DNA of 64,000 nt from Liquorilactobacillus uvarum DSM 19971 (lineage in GTDB: Bacteria > Bacillota > Bacilli > Lactobacillales > Lactobacillaceae): contig NZ_AZEG01000008.1 of assembly GCF_001434935.1 (NCBI RefSeq), forward strand, positions 1-64,000, written 5' to 3'. Position 1 is the first letter of the stretch. Each line of letters begins with the position of its first letter. The position numbers and the translations under genes are program-made. The notes under the pieces were generated by a model. The model had not been told where the DNA came from and did not search any database. It worked only from the letters and a program-made list of their open reading frames with translations. Positions 17,560 to 27,249 of the stretch are shown here, piece by piece.

Positions 17560-18588
17560 ATGCCTTCCAATATGAAAGCAGTCGGATTTAAAAAACATTT
17601 ATCTCTTGAAGATAAAAACAGTCTGTTTGATTTTGAAACACCAATTCCTAAAGCAACTGGACGTGATCTTTTAGTAAAGATTGATGCTATTGCGGTTAAC
17701 CCAATTGATATAAGCGTCAGAATGAATGGATCTGAAGAGTACGGAACTCCCAAAATTCTTGGGTGGGATGCTTGTGGGACCGTCGTTTCCACTGGTGAGC
17801 AGGCAGTTTTATTTAAAAAAGGTGATTTTGTCTTTTATGCTGGGGCTTTTGATAGACCAGGAAGTAACGCCGAATATCAGCTAGTTGATGAGCGTCTTGT
17901 AGGTCATGCCCCCGAAGGAATGGATATTGCAGATGTAGCGGCAATGCCTTTGACATCTTTGACAGCTTGGGAAGCTTTATTTGAAAAAATAAGGGTTAAT
18001 ATTGACGATGTATCTGATAATGAGAAGAAAACTATTCTTATTATCAATGGTGCCGGTGGAGTAGGATCAGTTGCAACACAATTGGCTCATCTTGCTGGTC
18101 TGCATGTTATTGCAACTGCTTCAAGAACTGAGACAATTGCTTGGACTAAGGCACATGGTGCTGATCAAACGATAAATCATCGTCAAAAAATGGCTCCGCA
18201 ACTATACGAATTGGGTTATGAAAATGTTGACTATATTTTAGGTTTGAATGATATTGACGGTCATTTTAAAGAGATGGCAGAGATGATCAAACCTAACGGA
18301 CGCATTGTCTCTATTACAGGGAATAAAAAGCCGCTTGATTTAGGACTTTTAAAGCCCAAAAGTGCTGAATTTATGTGGGAGTGGATGTACACAAAATCCT
18401 ATTATCAGCTTCCAGAAATGATAACCCAGCATGAAAGTTTAGAAAAAATAGCGGTATTATTGGAACAGAAGAAAATAAAAAGTACTGCCAATAAGATTAT
18501 TGATGGAATTAATGCAGAAAACCTAAAAGCCGCGCATGCTCTGATCGAGACAAACAGTTCAATTGGCAAAATTGTTCTGTGCAGATAA
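17560..18588 (+). CDS. Zinc-free alcohol dehydrogenase/quinone oxidoreductase-like protein (MDR superfamily)
   Basis: A medium-chain dehydrogenase of about 342 residues. The GroES-like N-terminal part (DLLVKIDAIAVNPIDISVRM; GWDACGTVV) precedes a Rossmann domain with IINGAGGVGSVATQLAHLAG that binds NADPH. Cysteine and histidine ligands of catalytic zinc are not present in the usual places, which fits the quinone oxidoreductase/YjgB-like branch that reduces quinones or enals. GTG and ATG codons exist at 17551 and 17554, but the AAGGAG ribosome site at 17546-17551 overlaps them and fits ATG 17560. A related but different enzyme is at 30117-31025. Confidence 0.8.
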   Translation: MPSNMKAVGFKKHLSLEDKNSLFDFETPIPKATGRDLLVKIDAIAVNPIDISVRMNGSEEYGTPKILGWDACGTVVSTGEQAVLFKKGDFVFYAGAFDRPGSNAEYQLVDERLVGHAPEGMDIADVAAMPLTSLTAWEALFEKIRVNIDDVSDNEKKTILIINGAGGVGSVATQLAHLAGLHVIATASRTETIAWTKAHGADQTINHRQKMAPQLYELGYENVDYILGLNDIDGHFKEMAEMIKPNGRIVSITGNKKPLDLGLLKPKSAEFMWEWMYTKSYYQLPEMITQHESLEKIAVLLEQKKIKSTANKIIDGINAENLKAAHALIETNSSIGKIVLCR

Positions 18589-18630
18589 ATGGAAAATAGA
18601 AGAAAAATAGCGTGTATTAGAAAAGCAAGT

Positions 18631-18684
18631 TAAAACAAGACAGCTGGGGCAAAAGTTATAATTTGACCCAGCTGTCTTGTTTTA
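18631..18684. terminator. Bidirectional terminator between convergent genes
   Basis: AAAACAAGACAGCTGGG pairs perfectly with CCCAGCTGTCTTGTTTT; the A-run and T-run on both sides let it serve the plus-strand oxidoreductase and the minus-strand YfhO gene. Confidence 0.9.
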
Positions 18685-18720
18685 GTTATCTAGACTTTTC
18701 TATTTAATTGTGGAATATTT

Positions 18721-21366
18721 CTAGTTCCTACTTATATGCGAAGTTTTTTTGTTGAGGATATGTCTTCTTCTATATGTCCAAAAAAGTTCTAGTAAACAAT
18801 AAAAAGCAAAACTGAAAACTGAAAGAATGGATCCTATTTTTAATCCTGGTACATGGTAAGTGAGAACAATTTTATTGTATCCATATGTGAGTTTGACGGA
18901 CATCATTCCTTTAAGTGAACGTTTGACTGGGACCTTTCGATCGTTTCTTAAAATTGTCCATCCCTTATCATAAGGAATAGAAAGATAAAGCAGCTTAGAA
19001 GAGTCTGTAGTTTTTATTGTTCCTGTTACTTGGGTATGTAAAAAACTAGTACTGATTTTAGGCGAAAAACTGCTTTTTCTGGTGTGTGTAACAACTTTTT
19101 TAAATTTAGTATTGTTTAGACTATAAATGCGCAAGTTATTTTTTAAATTGTTCTTTTTTGCAACAAAATTAATTTCCACTTTCCGGTTTTTGGAAAATGT
19201 ACCAAGATATTGCAGGTATTTATGTCGACTAACATCTTCATCGATAGACAATCTTTTCCCGTTAATGTATATTGCATTATATCTACTGTATTTGGCTGAC
19301 CACTCTGAATACATTGGGCCAGATGCTTTAGTTTTAACAATGTAAGTATAGCTGTATTTGTTTGAAGAAATCGTCTTTCCTGTTTTTGGAGAGGATAATA
19401 TTTTACTCTTCTCAAAATAAGGTTCTTTGCTTTTCTTTAGAGCTTGTAGAACCAATTCTTGATTTGAAATTGAACTAAACTTCTTGCCTGTATTCAACTT
19501 CAGCCGATTAAATGCAGTCGGAACGGCAAATCCAATTCCAACAAAGCTTGGATTGGGAGCTATATCTTGCTGCTTATTGTTAAGTTCAAAAGAGTACTTC
19601 ACTCCAAATAAAAATTCTGTTAATGGCGTTAACCCAATCGAACTGATACGCCGAACATTTTTACTGAAAAAACCAAACGCATGCAATGTTTTTCGTGTTG
19701 TATTATTTAGAGTTGAACTGTAGAAGTTAATACCATAGAAGTTGAAAAGCATTGGATCGTTATAATTATAATATTTTTCATGATATGCTTTGTTAATCAA
19801 AGTGTTTGAATTATTAACTCTGAAAAGGCAATTGGTTGAACCGTTAATTTGATTAATTTTACTTGATTCGTATGTGAAATTTTTTTTGTAAACTACTTGA
19901 TTACCAAAGGGTGTATTGTTCATAGCCAATAAAAAATTACACGTGATTTCGAATAAAACAATTATAAGTAGTAGTATTTTTTTATACATCTTTTTTGTTG
20001 AAAAGATTAAAATTGATGTTGCAGCAATAAAGAGGAAGCTCAAAATGACTGATTCCAAAGATGTTACGTGGATTACTTGGTAGCTTCGAAGAGAATGCGA
20101 GAAATAATTATGTAATATCCACGAGGATAAACGGCTTCCAAAATAACCGGCAATAATTGTGCTTATTAACATACTCGGAAGCATCCATTTCCAAAAGCGG
20201 CTGATTCGGAGTGGGTTCTTCTCCCAAGCTTGGTAGGCAAAGACAATTAAAATAAAACTGACGAAAAATGAATTTCTGAATGGAAATCCGGCAGGTTGCT
20301 GTCCAAGATGCCAGATAGTGTTGCTTAATTTTATTAGCATACTCAATAAAAATATGATCAAAAAACATGCTGCATTTCTTTTGCTGGTTTTCTTTATTTG
20401 AGGGTGAACAAAGTAGCAAAGGGTTAATAAAATCACAAAGGTCGTACTGAATATACTTGGAGCATGAAATAAACGTGAAGAGTAGTTCGAGGCACCCACT
20501 CCAAGTTGACTTAAAATTTCAAAACCGAATTGAGGGGCCAAAGTGAAATTTTTCCAACTACCTCCTTTTGCCGTCTGTAACATACCTAACACAGTGGGTA
20601 AAAGAAGAAAGGATGTGCTTAGAGCGCACAAAAATTCACTGGTAAAAAACTTGGTTAGACTACTTCGATTCATTTTCCAGAAATTTTGAATAGGAAACAA
20701 TGATGAACGAGTTTCTATTAGAATGTAAACTATATAAAAAACTGAAAATAAACAAATCATGTAACCTAAGTAAAAATTTGTTAAAATACTGACAAATAGC
20801 CATCCAAAAAATCTTTTTGTGCGACCAGTTGAAACTAAATCGTCAATTCCATTAATAACCAAGGGTAGACAAATTAAAGCATCCAGCCACATGATATTGA
20901 AATAATTAAGCGCAACGAAACCACATAAGCTGAATATTGTCCCAAAAAGTGCCATCCAAGGATCATATTTTTTAAAATGGTTTTCTAAAAAATAGGTCAT
21001 CGTAAATGCAATTGTTGAGCTTTTCAAAATAATAATGAGCGTAACTGCTTTAGGTATGTCAGCGGTATTTGGAAAAAGCAGAAACAAAAGATTAAATGGA
21101 CTAATCAGGTAGTAGGCAACTGTTGGTAAAAAATTTGCACCAAGTGACTGTGAGAAAGAATAAAACTGGAATGAATGTGTAAACAAGGAATGATGTAACG
21201 AACTGAAAAAGGTGATGTATTGACTGCCCATATCACTCAGCAATAGGTTATGATTACCAAAAGGTGTTACTTGTTCGAAAATCATTATTGTTGAGGCTAG
21301 AATAAAAGAGATTATGAATGCTATTGAAGGAACTAAATATTTTATGTAATGTTTATTGTTAGACAA
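18721..21366 (-). CDS. YfhO family membrane protein
   Basis: An 881-residue membrane protein starting at TTG. About a dozen hydrophobic segments fill residues 1-490; the early motif LLLSDMGSQYITFFSSL holds the acidic residue typical of GT-C folds. A large extracytoplasmic part (about 490-840) follows, then a last membrane helix and a basic tail (about 845-881). This is the YfhO family. In Bacillus and Listeria, relatives glycosylate lipoteichoic or wall teichoic acid using a lipid-linked sugar, so a role in cell-envelope sugar decoration is expected. The gene stands alone on the minus strand between convergent and divergent neighbours. Confidence 0.85.
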   Translation of the reverse strand: MSNNKHYIKYLVPSIAFIISFILASTIMIFEQVTPFGNHNLLLSDMGSQYITFFSSLHHSLFTHSFQFYSFSQSLGANFLPTVAYYLISPFNLLFLLFPNTADIPKAVTLIIILKSSTIAFTMTYFLENHFKKYDPWMALFGTIFSLCGFVALNYFNIMWLDALICLPLVINGIDDLVSTGRTKRFFGWLFVSILTNFYLGYMICLFSVFYIVYILIETRSSLFPIQNFWKMNRSSLTKFFTSEFLCALSTSFLLLPTVLGMLQTAKGGSWKNFTLAPQFGFEILSQLGVGASNYSSRLFHAPSIFSTTFVILLTLCYFVHPQIKKTSKRNAACFLIIFLLSMLIKLSNTIWHLGQQPAGFPFRNSFFVSFILIVFAYQAWEKNPLRISRFWKWMLPSMLISTIIAGYFGSRLSSWILHNYFSHSLRSYQVIHVTSLESVILSFLFIAATSILIFSTKKMYKKILLLIIVLFEITCNFLLAMNNTPFGNQVVYKKNFTYESSKINQINGSTNCLFRVNNSNTLINKAYHEKYYNYNDPMLFNFYGINFYSSTLNNTTRKTLHAFGFFSKNVRRISSIGLTPLTEFLFGVKYSFELNNKQQDIAPNPSFVGIGFAVPTAFNRLKLNTGKKFSSISNQELVLQALKKSKEPYFEKSKILSSPKTGKTISSNKYSYTYIVKTKASGPMYSEWSAKYSRYNAIYINGKRLSIDEDVSRHKYLQYLGTFSKNRKVEINFVAKKNNLKNNLRIYSLNNTKFKKVVTHTRKSSFSPKISTSFLHTQVTGTIKTTDSSKLLYLSIPYDKGWTILRNDRKVPVKRSLKGMMSVKLTYGYNKIVLTYHVPGLKIGSILSVFSFAFYCLLELFWTYRRRHILNKKTSHISRN

Positions 21367-21727
21367 TTAATTCACCGACTTTTTATTATTAGGTCCTGTT
21401 TATTCGAATTTCTTGAAGCTTGATGCAGATTCAGCTTAGCAAGGAAAAATGATACGTGCAAATTATAGGACTCTGATATTTAGTTTACACATTGTGAATT
21501 ATTTTAGTCCTTATCTGTGCAAAGGCTTAAATAAATATTTTATTTCTTAATATTTACAACAATAAGAACTGAACAAAAATGAGCTAAAACTTAAATTGTG
21601 TACTGTACTATGAGAAATTGATTCAAACTCAAAATGAAATTTTCATGAGTAAAAATGAATGTTTATCTGTGTAAACTATGCTAATATTTATCCTGTATGG
21701 AGAAAGGTATTAGCTATATAAGAGGGG
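21367..21727. other. Divergent intergenic region
   Basis: This region separates the minus-strand YfhO gene from plus-strand GNAT gene and must hold both promoters. A TGAAATTTTCA palindrome lies near 21639 and an extended -10-like TATGCTAATAT near 21677. No further genes seen. Confidence 0.4.
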
Positions 21728-22234
21728 TTGATAAAAATCGAATTGGAAATAATGCATCCTAAGGAGAAGGATCTTTTTCAAATAATGGAGATTGAAAGAA
21801 ATGGTTTTTCGAACGCTGAAGCAGCTAGTTTAGACTCAATGCGTAATCGTCTAAGAATAATTAATGATAGCTTCCTGATAGCTCATTCTAAAGAAAGCAA
21901 CGATGTTGTCGGTTTTATTGTGGGCCCTGCAATAAATGAACGCTACTTAAAAGACGAATTTTATGAAAAAGTTGTCACGAATGATGCTAATGCTGAATAT
22001 CAAAGTGTTTTAAGTCTAGCTGTCCATCCATTGGTTCAAGGGTGTGGGGTAGGAAGTCAGTTGTTAAAAGCTTTCGCGCAACTGGCTGAACAAGCTGGTC
22101 GAAAGGCAATAACATTAACTTGCCTCGAGGACAAAATATCTTTCTATCAAAAGGCTGGTTATAAAGATGAGGGCGTATCAGACTCACAGCATGCAAGTGA
22201 AAAATGGCATAATATGCTGTTAGATCTTGATTGA
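21728..22234 (+). CDS. GNAT family N-acetyltransferase
   Basis: A protein of about 160-168 residues. LSLAVHPLVQGCGVGSQLLKAFAQLAEQAG is motif A of the GNAT fold, with Q-G-C-G-V-G as the pyrophosphate-binding loop for acetyl-CoA; FYQKAGYKDEG is the C-terminal motif B. The overall shape is like arylalkylamine or spermidine-type acetyltransferases, but the acceptor is unknown. The start is unsure: TTG 21728 directly abuts the AGAGGGG ribosome site, so TTG 21743 or ATG 21752 could be used instead. The HAD gene begins 62 bases downstream and may be co-transcribed. Confidence 0.75.
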   Translation: MIKIELEIMHPKEKDLFQIMEIERNGFSNAEAASLDSMRNRLRIINDSFLIAHSKESNDVVGFIVGPAINERYLKDEFYEKVVTNDANAEYQSVLSLAVHPLVQGCGVGSQLLKAFAQLAEQAGRKAITLTCLEDKISFYQKAGYKDEGVSDSQHASEKWHNMLLDLD

Positions 22235-22296
22235 ACTAAGTTTTATACTATTCATTCAAATGAAAAAACATATTTAAAAAGAAGGGAATAGATTAC

Positions 22297-23127
22297 ATGA
22301 ACATCAAAATGATAGCTGTTGATATGGATGGTACATTCTTGAATGACCATAACACATATGATCAAGAACGGTTTAAAAAAATTTTTAAATATTTGAAACA
22401 ACGCGGAATACATTTTGTGGCCGCAAGCGGGTCTCAATTTCAAAGATTACAGATGCAGTTTTCACCGTTTAAAGATGACATTGATTATATTTCTCAAAAT
22501 GGTTCGCTAGTCCATTGCGGATCTCAGCTGGCGCTTACTGCTCCAATTCAGATTTCGGATTATTTAGATCTTCTAAAGAAACTGGAAACTAATTTTACAA
22601 AAAAAGACTTAATTATGAAGACGATTTCGGGCATTAATTATACTTATGCCGAAAAGAGTCTTTCAGATAAATATTTAGCTATAATTAAACGTTACTACAG
22701 TTCGGTTAAAAGCGTAGTTTCATTAAAGACTTTGGCAGGTTTAGGAAATAAAGATCAGCTTATAAAAGTGGGTGTCACTTTTGCACCAGACGCGAATTTT
22801 GAAAAGGCCAGTGCAAAACTTCGAAATTTATTACCACCAACTTTGACCAGCTTAAATTCGGGTTTCAACACACAGCTCGTAGGTACAGCAAATGTTGATA
22901 AAAGAACAGGTATTAAGTATTTACAAGAAAAATATCAGATAAAAAATGATGAAATAATGACCTTCGGAGACAATGAAAATGATATTCAAATGTTAGAATT
23001 GACACCGTATAGTTTTGCTATGCATAATGCGTCTTCAAAAATTAAAAACATTGCTAAAAATATTACTTTCCATGATAATAATCATTCAGGTGTGTTGGAC
23101 GTACTTGAGAAGGCGTTAATGAAATGA
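22297..23127 (+). CDS. Cof-type HAD-IIB family sugar phosphatase
   Basis: A 276-residue hydrolase. Motif I is AVDMDGTFLND near residue 6 (two Asp at DxD); motif II is the Ser in VAASGSQ near residue 48; the C2-type cap lies between; motif III-IV is IMTFGDNENDIQML near residue 220. These are the hallmarks of the Cof/HAD-IIB group, which hydrolyse sugar phosphates, FMN or pyridoxal phosphate with low specificity. It is followed after ten bases by a MazG-like gene, so the two likely share a transcript. Confidence 0.85.
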   Translation: MNIKMIAVDMDGTFLNDHNTYDQERFKKIFKYLKQRGIHFVAASGSQFQRLQMQFSPFKDDIDYISQNGSLVHCGSQLALTAPIQISDYLDLLKKLETNFTKKDLIMKTISGINYTYAEKSLSDKYLAIIKRYYSSVKSVVSLKTLAGLGNKDQLIKVGVTFAPDANFEKASAKLRNLLPPTLTSLNSGFNTQLVGTANVDKRTGIKYLQEKYQIKNDEIMTFGDNENDIQMLELTPYSFAMHNASSKIKNIAKNITFHDNNHSGVLDVLEKALMK

Positions 23128-23137
23128 GGGAGTTTCG

Positions 23138-23434
23138 ATGGACGATTTAATAGTTGAAATTGAAAAAGCGGCACATCTTGAACCTAAAAGCGTTGAGCAG
23201 CAATTTTTAAAATTAATGGAAGAAGTCGGTGAAGCGGCTCAGGCATATCTTTCAGCAGAAAATGTGTCTGGAAACTCTTACAAAAAATTGAATATTGATA
23301 ATACTAAAGAAGAATTAGTAGACATTTTGCTCGTTACATATGCTGTACTTGTTAAATTGGATATTTCACATGCAGAATTAATTAAGCTGCTAAAACAAAA
23401 AACCAATAAATGGCTCGAAAAGCAAAATAATTAA
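23138..23434 (+). CDS. MazG-like nucleotide pyrophosphohydrolase
   Basis: A 98-residue all-alpha protein. The metal-binding motif is visible as KLMEEVGEAAQAYL (E-E-x-x-E) near residues 27-40 and KEELVDILLVTYAVL (E-x-x-D) near residues 64-78. This matches the MazG/dUTPase-like NTP pyrophosphatase fold, used for housecleaning of non-canonical nucleotides or alarmone-related control. It is the single-domain form and not the full tandem MazG. Ribosome site GAGGGAG is in the end of the preceding HAD gene. Confidence 0.75.
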   Translation: MDDLIVEIEKAAHLEPKSVEQQFLKLMEEVGEAAQAYLSAENVSGNSYKKLNIDNTKEELVDILLVTYAVLVKLDISHAELIKLLKQKTNKWLEKQNN

Positions 23435-23459
23435 ATCATACGGAGAACTTTACGCTAAA

Positions 23460-23488
23460 TTGCAATTTTAAAAGTAATGTTGTAGACT
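23460..23488 (+). promoter_or_regulatory. Predicted promoter of the T-box/ECF operon
   Basis: TTGCAA at 23460-23465 and TAGACT at 23483-23488 have a 17-base spacer and lie just before the T-box leader. Confidence 0.4.
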
Positions 23489-23520
23489 TGTAAAAGGTTA
23501 GTTTTTGATCATGAATTATA

Positions 23521-23767
23521 TGAGGGAATGAGTAGCTTTAACTTCATGCTTAGAGAGTCGAAAGCGCTGGGAGTCGATGATTGAGTCAAGTGAAGATGGT
23601 TCCTGGGGAAAACAAGTAGTTGCGAGTCTCTTTAGACAAGCTTCTACCGGTGGCAAACCGTTATCTTTGAAAATATATAAGATATTTAGAGGAACCTGAA
23701 AAGGTTTGAAGATAGGTGGTAACACGCGGGAGCGTCCTTTCAGTAAATGAAGGGATGCTTTTTTGCT
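23521..23767 (+). ncRNA. T-box leader, methionine specifier
   Basis: The conserved T-box core AGGTGGTAACACGCGGG is at 23714-23730 and is followed by a terminator stem (GCGTCCTTTCA with TGAAGGGATGC, then TTTTTT). Stem I shows the AGTA motif at 23531-23534 and an AGAGAG loop. The base-paired foot GGGAA (23524-23528) with TTCC(T) (23600-23604) places the codon ATG at 23596-23598, followed by G, in the specifier loop. It therefore should read uncharged tRNA-Met and open expression of the ECF genes under methionine shortage. Confidence 0.88.
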
Positions 23768-23832
23768 TTCTCAGTCGTAAAGCAGTGCATCAAAAGTAAC
23801 TAAAAACTATTTGATCTGAAGGAGTGGTCACA

Positions 23833-24393
23833 TTGAAAAATAAGGAAAATAATTCAATCAAAACTGTTGTTGCAACAGGAATTGGGGCAGCTATTATTTT
23901 CGTATTAATGAAGTTTGTTGCGATACCAACAGGAATTCCTAATACTCAGATAAATGTTGCTGAAGGATTTCTACCACTATTAGGTGCAATCTATGGACCA
24001 ATTGCGGCAGGTTTAGCAATTTTTATTGGACATACACTTAATGATTTTGTTACCTATGGTTCTCCATGGTGGACGTGGGTCATAACCGATGGGTTGGTTG
24101 GTCTTGCTTTTGGATTGGCTAAAAGAAAACTTGATATACAGAGTGGTGTTTTAAGCAGGAGAAAATTAATTTGGTTCAATATTTATCAAATAATCGTTAA
24201 CTTTGTTGCTTGGGTCTTGCTTGCACCAACTGGTGACATCATTATCTACCATGAACCTGCTAAAAAGGTCTTTTTGCAAGGAATTACCACATGGATTATC
24301 AATAGTCTTTCAGTTGCTGTGATAGGTACAATTCTGCTGGTTCTTTACGCGAAGACGCGTACGAAACGGGGCAGTTTAAAAAAGGAAAGATAG
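23833..24393 (+). CDS. ECF transporter S component, UPF0397 (MtsA-like)
   Basis: A substrate-binding membrane protein of about 186 residues with five to six membrane spans. The opening NSIKTVVATGIGAAIIFVLMKFVAIPTGIPNTQINVAEG is typical of UPF0397 S components. The frame is open to GTG 23824, but AAGGAG at 23819-23824 fits TTG 23833. UPF0397 proteins have been annotated both as riboflavin-type and as methionine-regulated (MtsA) S components; the Met T-box in front favours methionine or a precursor. It is the first gene of a three-gene unit with the dedicated ATPase and T component, so it need not use a shared ECF module. Confidence 0.85.
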   Translation: MKNKENNSIKTVVATGIGAAIIFVLMKFVAIPTGIPNTQINVAEGFLPLLGAIYGPIAAGLAIFIGHTLNDFVTYGSPWWTWVITDGLVGLAFGLAKRKLDIQSGVLSRRKLIWFNIYQIIVNFVAWVLLAPTGDIIIYHEPAKKVFLQGITTWIINSLSVAVIGTILLVLYAKTRTKRGSLKKER

Positions 24394-24396
24394 CGT

Positions 24397-26103
24397 ATGA
24401 CTGAGCCAATTATAAGTTTTAAAAATTTCTCATTTCAATATGAGTCACAGTCAGAAAAAACGTTAGATAATATCAACTTAGATATTTTTCCTGGGGAAAA
24501 AGTAATGATTGCTGGGGCGTCTGGCTCTGGTAAATCAACGTTGGGACGTTGTTTGAACGGATTAATTCCGCAGGCTTATCCAGGAAAGATCTCTGGTAAG
24601 TGTGTTATCAATGGCAAAGAATTAGTTGAAAGTTCTGTTTTTGACCTGTCATTCGATGTTGGAACTGTTCTTCAAGATCCAGATAGTCAGTTTGTCGGTT
24701 TAACGGTTATTGAAGATATTGCTTTTTCACTTGAAAATGACCAGCTTTCACAAGCAAAAATGCGTGAAGTTACACGAAAATGGTCGAAAAAATTGAATTT
24801 AGAAAAGCTGATACATCGTTCACCACAGGAACTTTCAGGTGGACAAAAACAGCGCGTTGCAATGGCTGGTGTTTTGATTGATGAAAGCAAAATACTGCTT
24901 TTCGATGAACCACTTGCTAGCCTAGATCCAGCTTCAGGAGCTGCGTCAATTGAATTAATAGATCAACTAGCACATAAGCAAAATCTGACCGTTATTATTA
25001 TTGAACATCGGATTGAGGAAGTCTTAAAAGGTGGAATAGATCGACTTGTTATCATGCGAGATGGAAAAATTGTTGCCAATGATACTCCTCAAAGAATATT
25101 GCAGCAATCATTGCTAGAAAAACTTGGTTTGCGTGAACCACTGTACCTAAGTGCCTTGAAGCGTGCAGGAGTTAACTTAGCCGCATGCCAAAATATCGAT
25201 CAAGTTTCCCAAATTACTGAATCACAGATGAGTCGGAAATTGACTGCTTGGAATGATCACACTCAGTTGAGCAGAAAAGTCAAAAAAAGATCAACTCTTC
25301 TAGATCTGAATGAATTGTCCTTTGCATATGAAGATGCCTCTCCAATAATTAAAGATCTGTCTCTTGAAATCAAAAAGGGTGAAATAATCAGTTTAGTTGG
25401 TAGAAATGGTGCAGGTAAATCAACTTTGAGCAATTTAATTACTGGTTTTCTCTCACCTTCAGGGGGGTCAATTAAATTTAAGGGCCAAGATCTTCTGAAA
25501 ATGTCAGTAAAAGAACGAGCTCAGCATATCGGTTATATTTTACAGGATCCCAACCAAATGATATCCAAAACCATGATTTACGATGAGGTAGCCTCTGGAC
25601 TTCGGTTGCGCGGACTTTTGGAAGATAAGATTAAGGAACGCGTTGAAAAAATCTTACGTGTCTGTGGACTGTATGAAATGCGGCATTGGCCAGTTTCTGC
25701 TTTGAGTTTTGGTCAGAAAAAGCGTGTGACAATCGCAGCTATACTGGTACTTAAACCAGAGATGCTGATTTTAGATGAACCAACTGCTGGTCAAGATTTA
25801 AAACATTACACCGAGATAATGACATTTATTGAAAAAATACAGTGGGAAAATGATTTGACAATTATTTTGATAACACATGATATGCATTTAATGCTTGAAT
25901 ATACGCAGCGAACCGTTGTTTTAAATCAAGGAAAAATTCTGCTCGATGCTGAACCAGCAGCTGTTTTGACTGATGACGAAACAATCAAGAAGGCTTATCT
26001 TGTTCGAACCAGTCTTTTTGATTTAGCAGAACGTTATAAGTTACCATCGGCAACGGATTTTGTAGCTAAGTTTATCCAAACTGAAAGAGAGGGGCGAGTA
26101 TGA
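24397..26103 (+). CDS. ECF transporter duplicated ATPase (MtsB-like)
   Basis: A 568-residue protein with two ABC domains in one chain. Domain 1 has Walker A GASGSGKST near residue 41, Q-loop LQDPDSQFVG, signature LSGGQKQR and Walker B ILLFDEP. Domain 2 has GRNGAGKST near residue 335, QDPNQMIS and ILDEPTAGQD, but its signature is LSFGQKKR, with Phe for the first Gly, a known variation in some ECF ATPases. The fused form contrasts with separate EcfA/EcfA' genes. It couples ATP hydrolysis to the S component upstream. The stop overlaps the next start as ATGA. Confidence 0.9.
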   Translation: MTEPIISFKNFSFQYESQSEKTLDNINLDIFPGEKVMIAGASGSGKSTLGRCLNGLIPQAYPGKISGKCVINGKELVESSVFDLSFDVGTVLQDPDSQFVGLTVIEDIAFSLENDQLSQAKMREVTRKWSKKLNLEKLIHRSPQELSGGQKQRVAMAGVLIDESKILLFDEPLASLDPASGAASIELIDQLAHKQNLTVIIIEHRIEEVLKGGIDRLVIMRDGKIVANDTPQRILQQSLLEKLGLREPLYLSALKRAGVNLAACQNIDQVSQITESQMSRKLTAWNDHTQLSRKVKKRSTLLDLNELSFAYEDASPIIKDLSLEIKKGEIISLVGRNGAGKSTLSNLITGFLSPSGGSIKFKGQDLLKMSVKERAQHIGYILQDPNQMISKTMIYDEVASGLRLRGLLEDKIKERVEKILRVCGLYEMRHWPVSALSFGQKKRVTIAAILVLKPEMLILDEPTAGQDLKHYTEIMTFIEKIQWENDLTIILITHDMHLMLEYTQRTVVLNQGKILLDAEPAAVLTDDETIKKAYLVRTSLFDLAERYKLPSATDFVAKFIQTEREGRV

Positions 26104-26939
26104 ACAGTCATTTTTTAATCGGCTATAACGATAAAGATACGTTCTTGCATCGTCTAAGCGGAAGTACTAAACTCATTGGCTTTATAGCATTTTCAATAAT
26201 TGGGATGATAACTTATGATACACGTTTCCTTTTAGGAATACTTACCTTTTCCTTGATTTTATTCAAGTTGTCTAAAATCAGTATTACAGAAGTCTCATTT
26301 GTTATAAAAATTATTATAGCTTTTGCGGCGTTAAATTTGCTGATGGTGTATGTTTTTGCACCTGGTTATGGGATGACTATTTATGGAACGCAGCACATGC
26401 TATGGCGGAGCCCTGAAAACTATTTTAACTTGTCATGGGAAGAGCTTTTTTATATTTTTAATCTTTTTTTGAAATATACATTCGCAGTTCCGCTGGCATT
26501 GATTTTTCTGATGACCACAAATCCTAGCGAGTTTGCAGCCAGTTTGAATAAAATTGGGATTCCATATAAAACAAGTTATGCTGTGGAGATTGCTTTGAGA
26601 TATATTCCAAACGTTCAACGCGACTATCGAACGATTAGCCTGGCTCAACAAGCAAGGGGCTATGAGATTTCTAAAAAGGCTAAATTTTGGCCACGTATTA
26701 TTGGAAATGCACAGATTCTTTTACCTCTTATTTTTACCAGCCTAGATCGCATTGAAGTTGTTAGTCAGGCGATGGAATTACGACGTTTTGGACAAGGTAA
26801 AAGAAGAACATGGTATATGGAAAAACAATTTGGAAAAGCTGATTATTCATCACTAATTGTTATTTTCTTGATTGTTTTAGCTGGTGTAGCACTTTTCAAT
26901 GTGAATGGCGGACGTTTCTGGAACCCTTTTAAACACTAG
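26100..26939 (+). CDS. ECF transporter T component (MtsC-like, EcfT family)
   Basis: A 279-residue membrane protein (CbiQ/EcfT family) linking ATPase and S component. After the first hydrophobic segments it has ALRYIPNVQRDYRTISLAQQARGYEI, which contains the ARG coupling-helix motif, and a second coupling stretch VVSQAMELRRFGQGKRRTWY with the A-M-E-x-R-x-F-G motif. Both are classical. It overlaps the ATPase gene by four bases, showing translational coupling, and is closed by a terminator. Confidence 0.9.
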   Translation: MNSHFLIGYNDKDTFLHRLSGSTKLIGFIAFSIIGMITYDTRFLLGILTFSLILFKLSKISITEVSFVIKIIIAFAALNLLMVYVFAPGYGMTIYGTQHMLWRSPENYFNLSWEELFYIFNLFLKYTFAVPLALIFLMTTNPSEFAASLNKIGIPYKTSYAVEIALRYIPNVQRDYRTISLAQQARGYEISKKAKFWPRIIGNAQILLPLIFTSLDRIEVVSQAMELRRFGQGKRRTWYMEKQFGKADYSSLIVIFLIVLAGVALFNVNGGRFWNPFKH

Positions 26940-26952
26940 AATTAATACGGAT

Positions 26953-26989
26953 AAACAGCTATTGTGGAACTATCGCAGTAGCTGTTTTT
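26953..26989 (+). terminator. Terminator of the ECF operon
   Basis: AAACAGCTA at 26953-26961 pairs with TAGCTGTTT at 26979-26987, then T. Confidence 0.8.
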
Positions 26990-27249
26990 ATATGTTGAAA
27001 TCGGTTTGAAAACGATAAATTTTTAGAACAAAAATCCGAGGTTTAATTAAGTACAATATTTTTGATGTCGCATTTTACAATTAATACAGGCATATCATAA
27101 TTCTTTTATCTTCTGTGAGGAGTCATTGAAGCATATAAGCTAGTTTTTATGGTCTCCTTAAGCTTATTAAAAATAAGAAAAATCAACAGAGACGAAACCT
27201 GTTGAGAGTGGTACAATCAACTCAGTTGAGAGATAAAGAGGGTCAATTA

